NCBI RefSeq assembly: GCF_032490495.1
Contig: NZ_JAVYJB010000015.1
Location: 1-64,000, forward strand
Source of the DNA: Pilosibacter fragilis
GTDB lineage: Bacteria > Bacillota > Clostridia > Lachnospirales > Lachnospiraceae
Length of the DNA: 64,000 bases
Reading direction: 5' to 3'
In this document: piece after piece, positions 35,850 through 43,156 of the stretch
Numbering within the stretch: position 1 is the stretch's first letter
How the letters are laid out: each line of letters begins with the position of its first letter
Made by a program: the position numbers and the translations under genes
The notes under the pieces: generated by a model
The model's database searches: none
The model's input: only the letters and a program-made list of their open reading frames with translations
Told to the model about the DNA's origin: nothing

Positions 35850-35940
35850 ACCCGAGGCCTCAGGAAACCTCTTGAACTGCCTCTTAAAATTACAAACCGA
35901 AAATTAAAAAGAATCCTTGAAGAGGATTGTAAAAAATTCA

Positions 35941-36010
35941 TAAACCGGCAAAGCAGTCGAAAGGCTGTGACGCAAAGCTATAGGGCCTGTAAAATGGCAG
36001 CCAGTTGCAC
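35941..36010 (+). ncRNA. c-di-GMP-I (GEMM) riboswitch aptamer
   Basis: The core GGCAAAGCAGTCGAAAGGCT, then GTGACGCAAAGCTATAGGGC, then GGCAGCCAGTTGC, is the GEMM-I signature: GCAAA, a GAAA tetraloop on a short stem, the invariant GACGCAAAGC, and a tetraloop-receptor strand with G-CCAGTTGC. It binds c-di-GMP. A terminator stem follows at once, so it is probably a transcriptional switch on the CAP-domain gene. Two c-di-GMP enzymes are encoded a few kb upstream. Confidence 0.85.
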
Positions 36011-36013
36011 TTT

Positions 36014-36075
36014 GAAGAGTATTGTAAAATGCGCTTTAGGTGCCTTTACAATACTCTTCTTGTTTGGATTTTTTT
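36014..36075 (+). terminator. riboswitch-linked terminator
   Basis: GAAGAGTATTGTAAA pairs perfectly with TTTACAATACTCTTC (15 bp) and is followed by T-rich sequence ending TTTTTTT at 36069-36075. It starts five nt after the aptamer, as the expression platform would. Confidence 0.8.
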
Positions 36076-36099
36076 CATGAATCAATGAGGATTTTTTTT

Positions 36100-36959
36100 A
36101 TGAAAAAAGGTATCGTTTTAAAGCTTGCAATGTTTGTTGCAGCTTTTGCAATCAGCACATTTGCTCCGTCTATGACCGCAGCAGCAGCTTCCTATGATGA
36201 TGAGTTCGTAGCTCTGATCAACCAGAAGCGTGCAGCAAATGGTCTTCAGCCGGTTTCTTTAAATAGCACTCTTGACAATGCAGCAGAGACAAGAGCAGAA
36301 GTGCTCACAGAGAAGTTTTCCTACAAGCGTCCGGATGGCCGCCGCGAATTCACAGTTCTCGATGACAACAATATCGCAGATAATTTTGTTGGTGAGTGCT
36401 ACAGCGCAGGTCAGGCAACACCGAAGGAAGCTCTTGATAACATGATGCAGTATGACTTCTTCGAGAAGAAGTCATGAGCGAAGACGCTAAGACAGTTGGC
36501 GTTGGTCACTACAACGGTGGTGAGTATGGCGATTACTGGGACGTTCTTTTTACAGCCCCGGCAGCAACAGATAGAGCAGAATTCGCACAGGAAGTACTTG
36601 ATCTCGTAAACGTACAGCGTGCCAACAACGGCCTTAGCCCAGTCGTTCTTGGTGATGAGAAATTAAACGCAGCTGCTCAGCAGCGTGCCGTTGAGATCGC
36701 AACCGTTACTTCCCATACACGTCCAGATGGAACAAGCTGCTTTACAGTCCTCGATGACTTCAATGTAACGGATGAAGCTACAGGCGAGAACGCAGCATGG
36801 GGACAGGTAACTCCGGAAGAGGTCGTTAACGACTGGATGAATTCCGAAGGACACCGCGCAAACATTTTAAATCCAGACGCTCACAAGATGGGCTTTGGAT
36901 ACTACAGCGACAACAGCTCCGAGTGGGGCCGCCAGTGGATTCAGATCTTCACAGAGTAA
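36100..36959 (+). pseudogene. secreted double CAP-domain (SCP/PR1-like) protein, frameshifted
   Basis: The first frame (36100-36477) has a signal peptide (MKKGIVLKLAMFVAAFAIST, cleavage near ATAAAA) and a CAP domain starting YDDEFVALINQKRAANGLQP. It stops at TGA 36475-36477. The second frame (from ATG 36474, overlapping as ATGA) completes this CAP domain (VGVGHYNGGEYGDYWDVLF). It then encodes a second one (FAQEVLDLVNVQRANNGLSP ... NSEGHRANILNPD ... WIQIF) with the conserved HRANIL motif. The second part alone lacks a signal peptide, so one exported protein of about 285 aa is the likely ancestral form. A palindrome marks the junction. Expression is probably under the c-di-GMP riboswitch. Confidence 0.8.
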
Positions 36960-37031
36960 TCTGTTTTAGATAAAAAAATTTCTTCTTCATACATTTATAT
37001 TTAAATTTTCTGCCATCACCAGAAAAAACTC

Positions 37032-37069
37032 TTACCGCACGATCCCAGCAAATCGTGCGGTAATTTTTT
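37032..37069 (+). terminator. terminator after the CAP gene
   Basis: TACCGCACGAT and ATCGTGCGGTA form an 11-bp stem with a CCCAGCAA loop, followed by ATTTTTTA. Confidence 0.88.
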
Positions 37070-37077
37070 ACCCCTCC

Positions 37078-37106
37078 TTGACTTTCCAACGTCTGTTTGG
37101 TAAGAT
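37078..37106 (+). promoter_or_regulatory. promoter upstream of the tRNA-Arg array
   Basis: TTGACT (37078-37083), 17-nt spacer, TAAGAT (37101-37106). It would transcribe the three tRNA relics and the intact tRNA-Arg. Confidence 0.7.
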
Positions 37107-37134
37107 ATATATCGTAGTTTTTCAAAGACTACAT

Positions 37135-37175
37135 GTCCCAGTAGCTCAGTTGGATAGAGCACATGCCGTCTAAGA
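37135..37175 (+). pseudogene. tRNA-Arg-like 5' half, relic 1
   Basis: GTCCCAGTAGCTCAGTTGGA and the following TAGAGCACATGC match the acceptor strand, D arm and 5' anticodon stem of a tRNA. The likeness ends in the anticodon loop (CGTCTAAG). The 3' half of a tRNA does not follow, although a T-arm-like GAGTCCGATTTGAAC occurs 45 nt later. Confidence 0.65.
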
Positions 37176-37352
37176 AGTAACCATAGTTAAAGCCGTGGAA
37201 CTTAAAAAGGTGGTAACAAAGAGTCCGATTTGAACAATGGCATATAGAAATGTCGAAATAAGAAATCAGATGATTCATCACGAAAGTGATTGAGTTCATA
37301 AAGTTGGTTGCCGTGACCGAAAAGGCTGAAAAAGCCCGAAAATACGGCATTT

Positions 37353-37393
37353 GTTCCCATAGTTAAATGGATATAACAAGCGTCTCCTAAGGT
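37353..37393 (+). pseudogene. tRNA-Arg-like 5' half, relic 2
   Basis: GTTCCCATAGTTAAATGGAT plus ATAACAAGCGTCTCCTAAGG gives acceptor strand, D arm and 5' anticodon stem with a CCT anticodon loop, then leaves the tRNA pattern. A T-arm-like GCAGTTCGATTTTGAT occurs near 37436. Confidence 0.65.
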
Positions 37394-37475
37394 TGCGTTA
37401 CAACGGTCACCTCAAAAAAACTAAATAAGGGATTGCAGTTCGATTTTGATCGGGCTATAATCATATATCAGACAC

Positions 37476-37517
37476 GTCCATATAGCTCAGCTGGATAGAG
37501 CACACGCCTCCTAAGGT
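37476..37517 (+). pseudogene. tRNA-Arg-like 5' half, relic 3
   Basis: GTCCATATAGCTCAGCTGGA plus TAGAGCACACGCCTCCTAAG ends at the same anticodon-loop point as relic 2 and as the intact tRNA's loop; the 3' half is missing. Confidence 0.65.
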
Positions 37518-37577
37518 TATGCTCTACCTGCCGCTTTACGGGGAAAAGTGATCGTTGCCAGTCTCAATTTAATATAA

Positions 37578-37654
37578 GTCTCTGTAGCTCAGCAGGATAG
37601 AGCGTTCGCCTCCTAAGCGAAAGGCCGTGGGTTCGAATCCCGCCAGGGACGCCA
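37578..37654 (+). tRNA. tRNA-Arg (anticodon CCU), element integration site
   Basis: GTCTCTG acceptor strand pairs with CAGGGAC (one G-T). The D arm is GCTC...GAGC, the anticodon stem TTCGC/GCGAA with loop CTCCTAA (CCT), and the T arm GTGGGTTCGAATCCCGC. CCA is encoded (37652-37654). The mobile element's integrase lies 350 bp downstream, so the 3' part of this gene is probably the left attachment site. Confidence 0.93.
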
Positions 37655-37662
37655 GCAAACAC

Positions 37663-37700
37663 GCCGAAAACCTTTGATTTATCAGGGTTTTCGGCTTTTC
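37663..37700. terminator. terminator after tRNA-Arg
   Basis: GCCGAAAACC and GGTTTTCGGC (10 bp) with a TTTGATTTATCA loop, followed by TTTTC on the plus strand. Confidence 0.8.
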
Positions 37701-37742
37701 TTATTTCTGCGGCTTTTGTGGATTTTTTGCAAAAAACCTTGG

Positions 37743-37916
37743 TTTGCTAACATTTGCTAACGAGATTTGGCCTTTTGCTAAGAAAGGCGGTAAGTCAGAG
37801 GTTCGATTTTTACCAAAGGAACTTGCAAACATTTGTTAGCAGAAATTAGAGGAAGTTGCAAACAAAATCGCGAATTTGCTAACATCGCTCAAAAATGCTT
37901 TCAGAACCTTGCTAAC
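37743..37916. repeat. integrase arm-type repeats (TTTGCTAAC) in the attachment region
   Basis: TTTGCTAAC occurs at 37743-37751, 37753-37761 and 37875-37883. Close variants are at about 37774 (TTTGCTAAG), 37909-37916 (TTGCTAAC) and, inverted, 37832-37840 (TTTGTTAGC). There is no gene in this 300-bp gap between the tRNA and the integrase. The pattern fits arm-type binding sites of a tyrosine integrase and its accessory proteins. Confidence 0.65.
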
Positions 37917-37954
37917 AAAAAAAGTGTTTGGTCACTGTGCAAAGTGGTTCAAAC

Positions 37955-37981
37955 GAAGAAAACCTCTCACAAAGTGAGAGG
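37955..37981 (-). terminator. terminator after the integrase gene
   Basis: CCTCTCAC-TTT-GTGAGAGG (minus strand) followed by TTTTCTTC, 20 nt past the integrase stop. Confidence 0.8.
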
Positions 37982-38002
37982 CGTTCTTCTGAGGGAGGGA
38001 CT

Positions 38003-39394
38003 TTATAAAGCTTTTGCCAGCTGCTTGAGCAGTGCGGCAGTTTCGGGATTTTTAAGCAGTTCCAGTATCTTTGCTGCATCACTTTCATCACTTTCAGTGA
38101 CGGCAGTATCCGCAGTTTTAGGCTCTGTATCTTCAATGGGATCAGGAGTCTTAGAGGAATAAAAAGCTTCCTCCAATCGCTGAGCGTTTATGCACCGATC
38201 CTCGTCGATGATGTGAGAATAGACATCCGCAACCATTTTAACCTGAGCATGACCGGAGTCGCCCTGGACTGATTTCATATCGCCGCCATTGAGTTTCAGC
38301 TTGTAGGTGATGCTGGAGTGGCGGAGAGAATGGAACACAACATGAGGCAGTCCGTTTTCTTTGATAAGTTTATTGAAAGCACGGTTAATCACCTGACTTT
38401 CCATCGGACGGCCATTGCTGGAGCAAAAGACCAGGTTATTGTCGATGTATTCATCTCCAAACAGATCCATCAGCTCATCAATTTCTTTTTTTCTTTCTAC
38501 CAGCATATAGGCAACTGTTTTCGGCAGGTACACGCGGCGAATACTGGTTTTGGTTTTAGGCTCTTTCAGGACCAGAGCAGTATGGGTACTGGCTATGCAA
38601 GGTGGAAACTTCTTAATAACACCTTTGTCGCTCAAATCGTCCAATGCACCTCGTGTAACCCGTTGCAGCTCTTTGTTGACGAATATATAAGCTGAACCAT
38701 TTTCTATGCTCTGTGGTGCAATATCAATGCAGTCCCAGGTAAGGCCAAGCATTTCGCCAATGCGTAAAGAGCAGGAGAACGCCAGATTTAAGGCAAGGGA
38801 GAGGATAGGATCATCACAGACTTCCATCGCCTTGCTCAGCGTTTCGGCAGTCCATATATCCCGTTCTTTATGTTCTTCTTTGGGAAGTGTCGCATTCAGA
38901 ACAGGGTTACGGCTGATTAGTTCCCAACGCACCGCCTGATTAAAGGCACTGCGAAGTAGCTTGTGAATTTCTCTTACTGTATGCGGGGTCAGATATTCGC
39001 TTGTGGGTTTGCGGTTGTTGACGCTTACCGTTTTCACAGAGAGCAGATCGCGGTAATACTTATCCATCATCCTTGGAGTGATGTCGGATAGTAACATATC
39101 TCCGATAATAGGAGTTATGTAGTTTCTCGCCAAACCACGGCGGCTTTCATATGTTGACATTGCCCAGGTATTTACACCATAGATGGACATATATTCATCG
39201 AGCAGATCGTTCAGGGTCTTTGCCGTAGGAATAAAGAAGGTTCCAGAGTCCTGCTCATACTCAATTTGCTTTTTTCGTTTTTTTGCTTCTGCATTTGTGC
39301 TGAAGGTTTCCCAACGCTGTCTGCGTTTTCCGTTTTCATCTGTGTAATCATACACCACAGAATATTTGCTTTTACGCTTCACGATAGATGCCAT
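38003..39394 (-). CDS. int: tyrosine-type site-specific integrase
   Basis: A 463-aa phage/ICE-type integrase. The N-terminal AP2-like arm-binding domain is KYSVVYDYTDENGKRRQRWE, then a SAM-like core-binding domain. The catalytic domain has Arg in SCSLRIGEMLGLTWD, HSLRHSSITY, the GHAQ His, and the nucleophile Tyr in DVYSHI. The C-terminal 60 residues are an Asp/Glu-rich tail. I start at the second ATG, eight nt after AGGAG. It faces the tRNA-Arg gene and overlaps the 3' end of the HTH gene upstream by 23 bp. Confidence 0.95.
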   Translation of the reverse strand: MASIVKRKSKYSVVYDYTDENGKRRQRWETFSTNAEAKKRKKQIEYEQDSGTFFIPTAKTLNDLLDEYMSIYGVNTWAMSTYESRRGLARNYITPIIGDMLLSDITPRMMDKYYRDLLSVKTVSVNNRKPTSEYLTPHTVREIHKLLRSAFNQAVRWELISRNPVLNATLPKEEHKERDIWTAETLSKAMEVCDDPILSLALNLAFSCSLRIGEMLGLTWDCIDIAPQSIENGSAYIFVNKELQRVTRGALDDLSDKGVIKKFPPCIASTHTALVLKEPKTKTSIRRVYLPKTVAYMLVERKKEIDELMDLFGDEYIDNNLVFCSSNGRPMESQVINRAFNKLIKENGLPHVVFHSLRHSSITYKLKLNGGDMKSVQGDSGHAQVKMVADVYSHIIDEDRCINAQRLEEAFYSSKTPDPIEDTEPKTADTAVTESDESDAAKILELLKNPETAALLKQLAKAL

Positions 39395-39809
39395 TTTCAT
39401 TGCTCCTTTCTGAGATTTTCACATAATGAGTTTGCTTTTGATACCAGGCTTCAAAACTGCTGGTAATGATACGAATTCTTCGATCAATCAAGGTCGTCTC
39501 AAAATAGCCCCTTTTAACAAGGTCATAAGCTGTGCCAGATTTCAGCCCCAAAAGATCCGCCATTTCCGGTACTGACATCGTAGTATGCCGCCATTTCTCT
39601 CCGGGCGGTGTACCATCCACTTTTTTATAGTGGAACTGGCCGGCATACCAATCTTCAAAGCTATCCAGCATAACTCTCATTCGTCCGGCCACTTGAATTG
39701 TTTTGAAATAGTTCTTTTTAACCAACCAGTAGGATTCTACTTTACCAAGCCCAAGCATTTTGCCCATCTCTGGTACAGACATACTGGTCTTTACTCTTTG
39801 TTTCTGCAT
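39372..39809 (-). CDS. tandem excisionase-like helix-turn-helix protein
   Basis: A 145-aa protein holding two similar MerR/Xis-type winged helices: MSVPEMGKMLGLGKVESYWL near residue 10 and MSVPEMADLLGLKSGTAYDL near 78, each followed by a YFKTI/YFETT strand and a FEDWY/FEAWY ending. The duplication suggests binding to two adjacent sites, as for excisionases or directionality factors. GAGGAGG lies eight nt before the ATG. It overlaps the integrase gene, so the pair is cotranscribed. Confidence 0.8.
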   Translation of the reverse strand: MQKQRVKTSMSVPEMGKMLGLGKVESYWLVKKNYFKTIQVAGRMRVMLDSFEDWYAGQFHYKKVDGTPPGEKWRHTTMSVPEMADLLGLKSGTAYDLVKRGYFETTLIDRRIRIITSSFEAWYQKQTHYVKISERSNENGIYREA

Positions 39810-39913
39810 GGCTTTTGCCTCCTCTATAAAGTTTTTCTTGCTATGGCCTCATTGTAAGAGAAAGCAGAAAAAAAGTTAAGGATGTCGATTTGGAGATCGG
39901 CATCCTTGACAAA

Positions 39914-40141
39914 TCATTCATCTGTGTGATCCAGCCAGTCATCAAAGCTCTTTTTGGAAATGCGGATATGACCGCCGACTCTGACGCTGTGGAATACACC
40001 TTGTTTTACCAGATTATATGCTGTGGGACGACTGATACCCAGAATGTCCTGAATCTCATCGACCGTATAGGTTCTTTTGTCATAGCTGACAGGATTTTGT
40101 TCATTAAAGCGGTTCAATTCCGCAATTCTTGCTTCAAACAT
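39914..40141 (-). CDS. excisionase-family helix-turn-helix protein
   Basis: A 75-aa single HTH_17-type domain (YTVDEIQDILGISRPTAYNL, then GVFHSVRVGGHIRISKKSF). Likely an excisionase (Xis) or small regulator. AAGGAGG precedes the ATG by seven nt. It lies 30 bp downstream of mazF. Confidence 0.82.
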   Translation of the reverse strand: MFEARIAELNRFNEQNPVSYDKRTYTVDEIQDILGISRPTAYNLVKQGVFHSVRVGGHIRISKKSFDDWLDHTDE

Positions 40142-40171
40142 AAAAACGCCTCCTTTATCCGGTAAGTGGCC

Positions 40172-40552
40172 TTACGGAGCCTCCATTTCCTCCGGAATAT
40201 GAATATCTAAACTAACTTGCAGAGCATCATCAATCGCTCTCATTTCTTCGCGAGATACGCGCCCAATGTACGATAAAACACGCCTTTTATCAATCGTTTT
40301 GATTTGCTCCAGCAGAACAACAGATTTCAGTCCAAGCTCTGGAACGCTCTCCAGTGCATAGTGTGTGGGCAGCTCCTTTTTCTTAATCCATTTACTGGTG
40401 AGCGGAGCCACGATCAAAGTGGGGCAGAAAAAATTCCCCACATTGTTTTGAAGAACCAGGACAGGACGGGTGCCGCCTTGCTCTGATCCAAAATAAGGGT
40501 TCAAATTGGCATAATATAAATCCCCACGCTTATAAATCCAATCTTCTTTCAT
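40172..40552 (-). CDS. MazF/PemK-type toxin
   Basis: A 126-aa mRNA interferase of the MazF family: RGDLYYANLNPYFGSEQGGT near the N-terminus, RPVLVLQNNVGNFFCPTLIV, APLTSKW, and SVVLLEQIKTIDKRRL-type ending (LEQIKTIDKRRVLSYIG). MazF cuts mRNA at short sequences unless neutralised by MazE. No MazE-like gene adjoins; the nearest upstream candidate is a 33-codon ORF. The start is the ATG six nt after AGGAGG, not the ATG touching it. Confidence 0.9.
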   Translation of the reverse strand: MKEDWIYKRGDLYYANLNPYFGSEQGGTRPVLVLQNNVGNFFCPTLIVAPLTSKWIKKKELPTHYALESVPELGLKSVVLLEQIKTIDKRRVLSYIGRVSREEMRAIDDALQVSLDIHIPEEMEAP

Positions 40553-40643
40553 GTTCATCCTCCTATGTTTTGAGATTTGATTATGTAAAAAGGAGGCTCT
40601 GCAAATTACAGAGTCTCCTTCAATTTAGCGCCTGTTTTATCCC

Positions 40644-40745
40644 TTACTTGTCCACGACACCCCAGGGATTTGGGTAATCATTAAGCCGCAGGTGGCTGGC
40701 CTGCTTCTCAGGAATTTCACCTCCACTTCGTTTGGTCTTACCCAT
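40644..40745 (-). CDS. candidate small protein, 33 aa, upstream of mazF
   Basis: An ATG at 40745 opens MGKTKRSGGEIPEKQ and ends NDYPNPWGVVDK. The composition is protein-like, but the ribosome site is weak and the ORF is short. It lies 91 bp before mazF on the same strand. It could be a small antitoxin or merely an open stretch. It does not resemble MazE. Confidence 0.4.
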   Translation of the reverse strand: MGKTKRSGGEIPEKQASHLRLNDYPNPWGVVDK

Positions 40746-41040
40746 GGCCTGCGACGGTTGTTATCACGCTCGGACTATGGCTGTAAGAGAGCTTTCCTCC
40801 TTGTTATGCCATGACCGGATGCCATCCGATGTATTCCAGCCTGATATATTTCTGATAAACCGCAAACTCATCTATACAGCAAAAATGGGTTGGCCTGTTA
40901 TGTGAGTGGCAGCTCTCAGAAAATATACCGCTGATGTAGCGGCTATTACGCCCAAAGAGGATCAAACTTAATGATTCGTATATGAGGTTGTCAAGGTGCA
41001 AGTGAAAGGATTTCCCTCTCACTTGCTACTGCCACTTTTT

Positions 41041-41589
41041 TTAGAAATCTATAACCAACTTTTTTATTTTTTCTTCAATTTTTTTCAGACGCTTATGAGC
41101 TGCGGGCTGACTAATGCCATATCTTTTGGCTAATTGCAGTGTACTTGGCTTTTCCATGCCGTAATAATCCAAGATAAAAGAGCGTTCTTTCTGACTCAGC
41201 TGCTGCAAGGCACGGTGCAGATCGGCCATAAGAAGATTACAAATTGCTTGTTCCGCAGTATCAACAGATTCATCCACAAACAAATCTGTATCCTGATAAC
41301 CTTCCTCTGTGCCGTCACGATCTCCCACATGAGAAGCCGGGAATATAGAACGACTTTTCTCATGTTCCTGGAGATAGCGGCTGTGGCGGTCCTCCTGTTG
41401 GTATTTTTCAAAATCTTTGCGAGAACATTCCATGATAATGCGGTCATCTTCATCACGGAACATTTTGACCGTTTCAACAAAAAAGCGCCCAGTAAAGCAA
41501 CCATTGCGGCGTGCCTTACTGAACGCTGAAAAACTGATTTCCTCCCATTCTTGTGGGCTGTTATTTTTCCAAATGAATACTCTCGTCAT
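41041..41589 (-). CDS. sigma-70 region 4-like regulator
   Basis: About 182 aa. The C-terminal 55 residues form a region-4-type HTH (LSQKERSFILDYYGMEKPST then LQLAKRYGISQPAAHKRLKK). The rest is charged and unlike region 2, so it may be a regulator rather than a full sigma factor. Such proteins are common in conjugative elements of Firmicutes. The chosen ATG has GGAGG seven nt upstream. An 11-codon ORF lies before it. Confidence 0.75.
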   Translation of the reverse strand: MTRVFIWKNNSPQEWEEISFSAFSKARRNGCFTGRFFVETVKMFRDEDDRIIMECSRKDFEKYQQEDRHSRYLQEHEKSRSIFPASHVGDRDGTEEGYQDTDLFVDESVDTAEQAICNLLMADLHRALQQLSQKERSFILDYYGMEKPSTLQLAKRYGISQPAAHKRLKKIEEKIKKLVIDF

Positions 41590-41637
41590 ATCCTTTCCTC
41601 CGTTCAAATTTTTGGTAGTCAGCGAATTTGAACGGTG

Positions 41638-41673
41638 TCATGGATATTTTGCTATGTACGCCTCCCAGCGCAT
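41638..41673 (-). CDS. possible leader peptide (11 codons)
   Basis: ATG at 41673 sits five nt after AGGAGG and encodes MRWEAYIAKYP before a TGA, 49 nt upstream of the sigma-like gene. The good ribosome site is the only support. Confidence 0.3.
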   Translation of the reverse strand: MRWEAYIAKYP

Positions 41674-41760
41674 ACCGGCCTCCTAATACCGGGCAAAGAA
41701 AAAGGCCGGAAGTGTTTTCACCTCCAGCCATGTTCCTGCCGCCATATTGCAGCAGGAATG

Positions 41761-41785
41761 AAAAAAGCCCGGTTAATGCCGGGCC
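41761..41785 (-). terminator. terminator after the 178-aa regulator gene
   Basis: GGCCCGG-CATTAA-CCGGGC on the minus strand followed by TTTTTT. It closes the unit transcribed from the operator at 42441. Confidence 0.8.
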
Positions 41786-41889
41786 TTATGTAGAAAAGTA
41801 TTCAATTTAGCGCATTCCTGCCACTATACCAAGTATAGCAGGTCGGAAGTCGGAAGGGAGTAGGGATTAGGTCGGGGATTTGTCGGGAT

Positions 41890-42426
41890 TTAGTCGGAAT
41901 TTAGTCGGGGCAGCTCCTCCAGGACTTCTGGAATAGAATATCCAAACAAGCAAACAGAAAATAAATAGATGGCTTCTCGTTTTCGGTCATAAAAGACACT
42001 GCGCTCTATATTTAGTTCTTCCAGCAATTCTTTCTCTGTGCTGTTGAACCGATAGATGAATTGCTTAGTCAAAATTTCATAGTAAAGTTCTCCTCGATCC
42101 GGATACCGTTTCAGACGAAGGAGTGCACGGTCAATAATATTGACCAGCATTTGATTTTGAACAAGGCAGCAAACTTTTTCTTCAAAGGCTTGCAGTTCAA
42201 TATCTGGTGCAAAATTTTCAAGATAGCAGAGGCCAGACTCTATATCTTGTTCTCCCATAATCCAAGCAGTTTCTTGTAATTCTTCTGCCCGTTCACTCAG
42301 AACCCAGACTACATCACGGTAAATCTTTAGAATCAGCTTACTTCTATGAAACGCAGCGTCGCTGTTAAGCCCCAAAGCTGTTAGCCTGCTGTTACATTTT
42401 TGGATTGTTGTACTTTCTTTTCTCAT
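41890..42426 (-). CDS. phage/ICE-type transcriptional regulator (unassigned)
   Basis: A 178-aa, mostly helical protein. The C-terminal part (LLEELNIERSVFYDRKREAI) looks like the HTH of ArpU/RinA-type late regulators, which control distant mobile-element genes; this is a guess from pattern. A perfect palindromic operator directly abuts its AGGAGG ribosome site, so it is probably repressed by the ImmR-like protein encoded upstream. Confidence 0.55.
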   Translation of the reverse strand: MRKESTTIQKCNSRLTALGLNSDAAFHRSKLILKIYRDVVWVLSERAEELQETAWIMGEQDIESGLCYLENFAPDIELQAFEEKVCCLVQNQMLVNIIDRALLRLKRYPDRGELYYEILTKQFIYRFNSTEKELLEELNIERSVFYDRKREAIYLFSVCLFGYSIPEVLEELPRLNSD

Positions 42427-42440
42427 AGAACATCCCTCCT

Positions 42441-42460
42441 TGTTCGCAATATTGCGAACA
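42441..42460. promoter_or_regulatory. operator O1 (TGTTCG-N8-CGAACA)
   Basis: TGTTCGCAATATTGCGAACA is a perfect 20-bp palindrome touching the ribosome site of the downstream gene. The same half-sites and spacing occur before the ImmR-like gene. Confidence 0.7.
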
Positions 42461-42530
42461 TATTAGGTACAAAATAGCATAGCAGAGGAGAGTGAGAGAG
42501 GGCAGTGCCTCCCTCTATTCCCCCATTTGG

Positions 42531-43145
42531 TTATATCAGGTTTCTGGATTTTAGACGAATCTGCATTGCTTGCTTGGAAACCTCAAAAATATTTGCCATT
42601 TCAGCAATGAGCTGTTCATCTGTCCGGCCTATTCTAAGCCGGTAAAAACATTTTTTGATCTGCGGTAAAGGCATCAGCAGAGCAGAGGCCAGGGTATCCG
42701 CCTGACGCTCAATTATGCCATGACTTTCGTCGGAAGAAACATTTCCGTTATAAGCAGCAACATCTCCAGTACCGGAGTATAACTTCTTATGTAGTACCCA
42801 ATGAGCCAGCTCATGGGCACAGGTAAAACGGAGCCGCCCTAATTTTGATGGATCACAAAGCCGTTCATCAATTAAGATTGTACCGGCTCTTACTGCAATC
42901 ATTCGATACTGTCTCTGTATCTGGTCATATAAAACAACGGCACCGTCATCGAAAATTGTTTCCCCTAATATCTTGGGGTTTTTTCTTAGTGTATGAAACT
43001 CCAGGATTAGATCAAACTTTGTCTCGATAATGGTTTCGATTGGCACAGAACATGGTTGCCCGGATAGCAGAGAGGGATCATATTCCATCAGGATTTTTCG
43101 CCCTACCGCCTCGATTGCTTCTGTACGGATTTGTGGAATTGACAA
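42531..43145 (-). CDS. ImmA/IrrE-type metallo-endopeptidase
   Basis: A 204-aa Zn-protease with the HEXXH motif at 111-115 (TCAHELAHWVLH) and downstream ERQADTLASALLMP supplying the third ligand. In ICEBs1 the ImmA protease cleaves the ImmR repressor to switch the element on; the adjacent repressor gene supports the same role. It appears to start at TTG (43145), with GGGGGGAG four nt upstream, 11 bp after the repressor stop. Confidence 0.88.
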   Translation of the reverse strand: MSIPQIRTEAIEAVGRKILMEYDPSLLSGQPCSVPIETIIETKFDLILEFHTLRKNPKILGETIFDDGAVVLYDQIQRQYRMIAVRAGTILIDERLCDPSKLGRLRFTCAHELAHWVLHKKLYSGTGDVAAYNGNVSSDESHGIIERQADTLASALLMPLPQIKKCFYRLRIGRTDEQLIAEMANIFEVSKQAMQIRLKSRNLI

Positions 43146-43156
43146 AGCTCTCCCCC

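Noticed and set aside
35784..36080. 98-codon plus ORF before the CAP gene
   Set aside because: It runs through two terminators and the c-di-GMP aptamer; the RNA structure explains the sequence better.
37135..37520. Relics read as intact tRNA genes
   Set aside because: Acceptor and anticodon stems cannot be closed in any of the three; only 5' halves are present.
40804..41022. 72-codon minus ORF ending EYIGWHPVMA between the sigma-like gene and the 33-aa ORF
   Set aside because: Starts with GTG without a ribosome site and shows no family; it may be real in related elements but I cannot support it.
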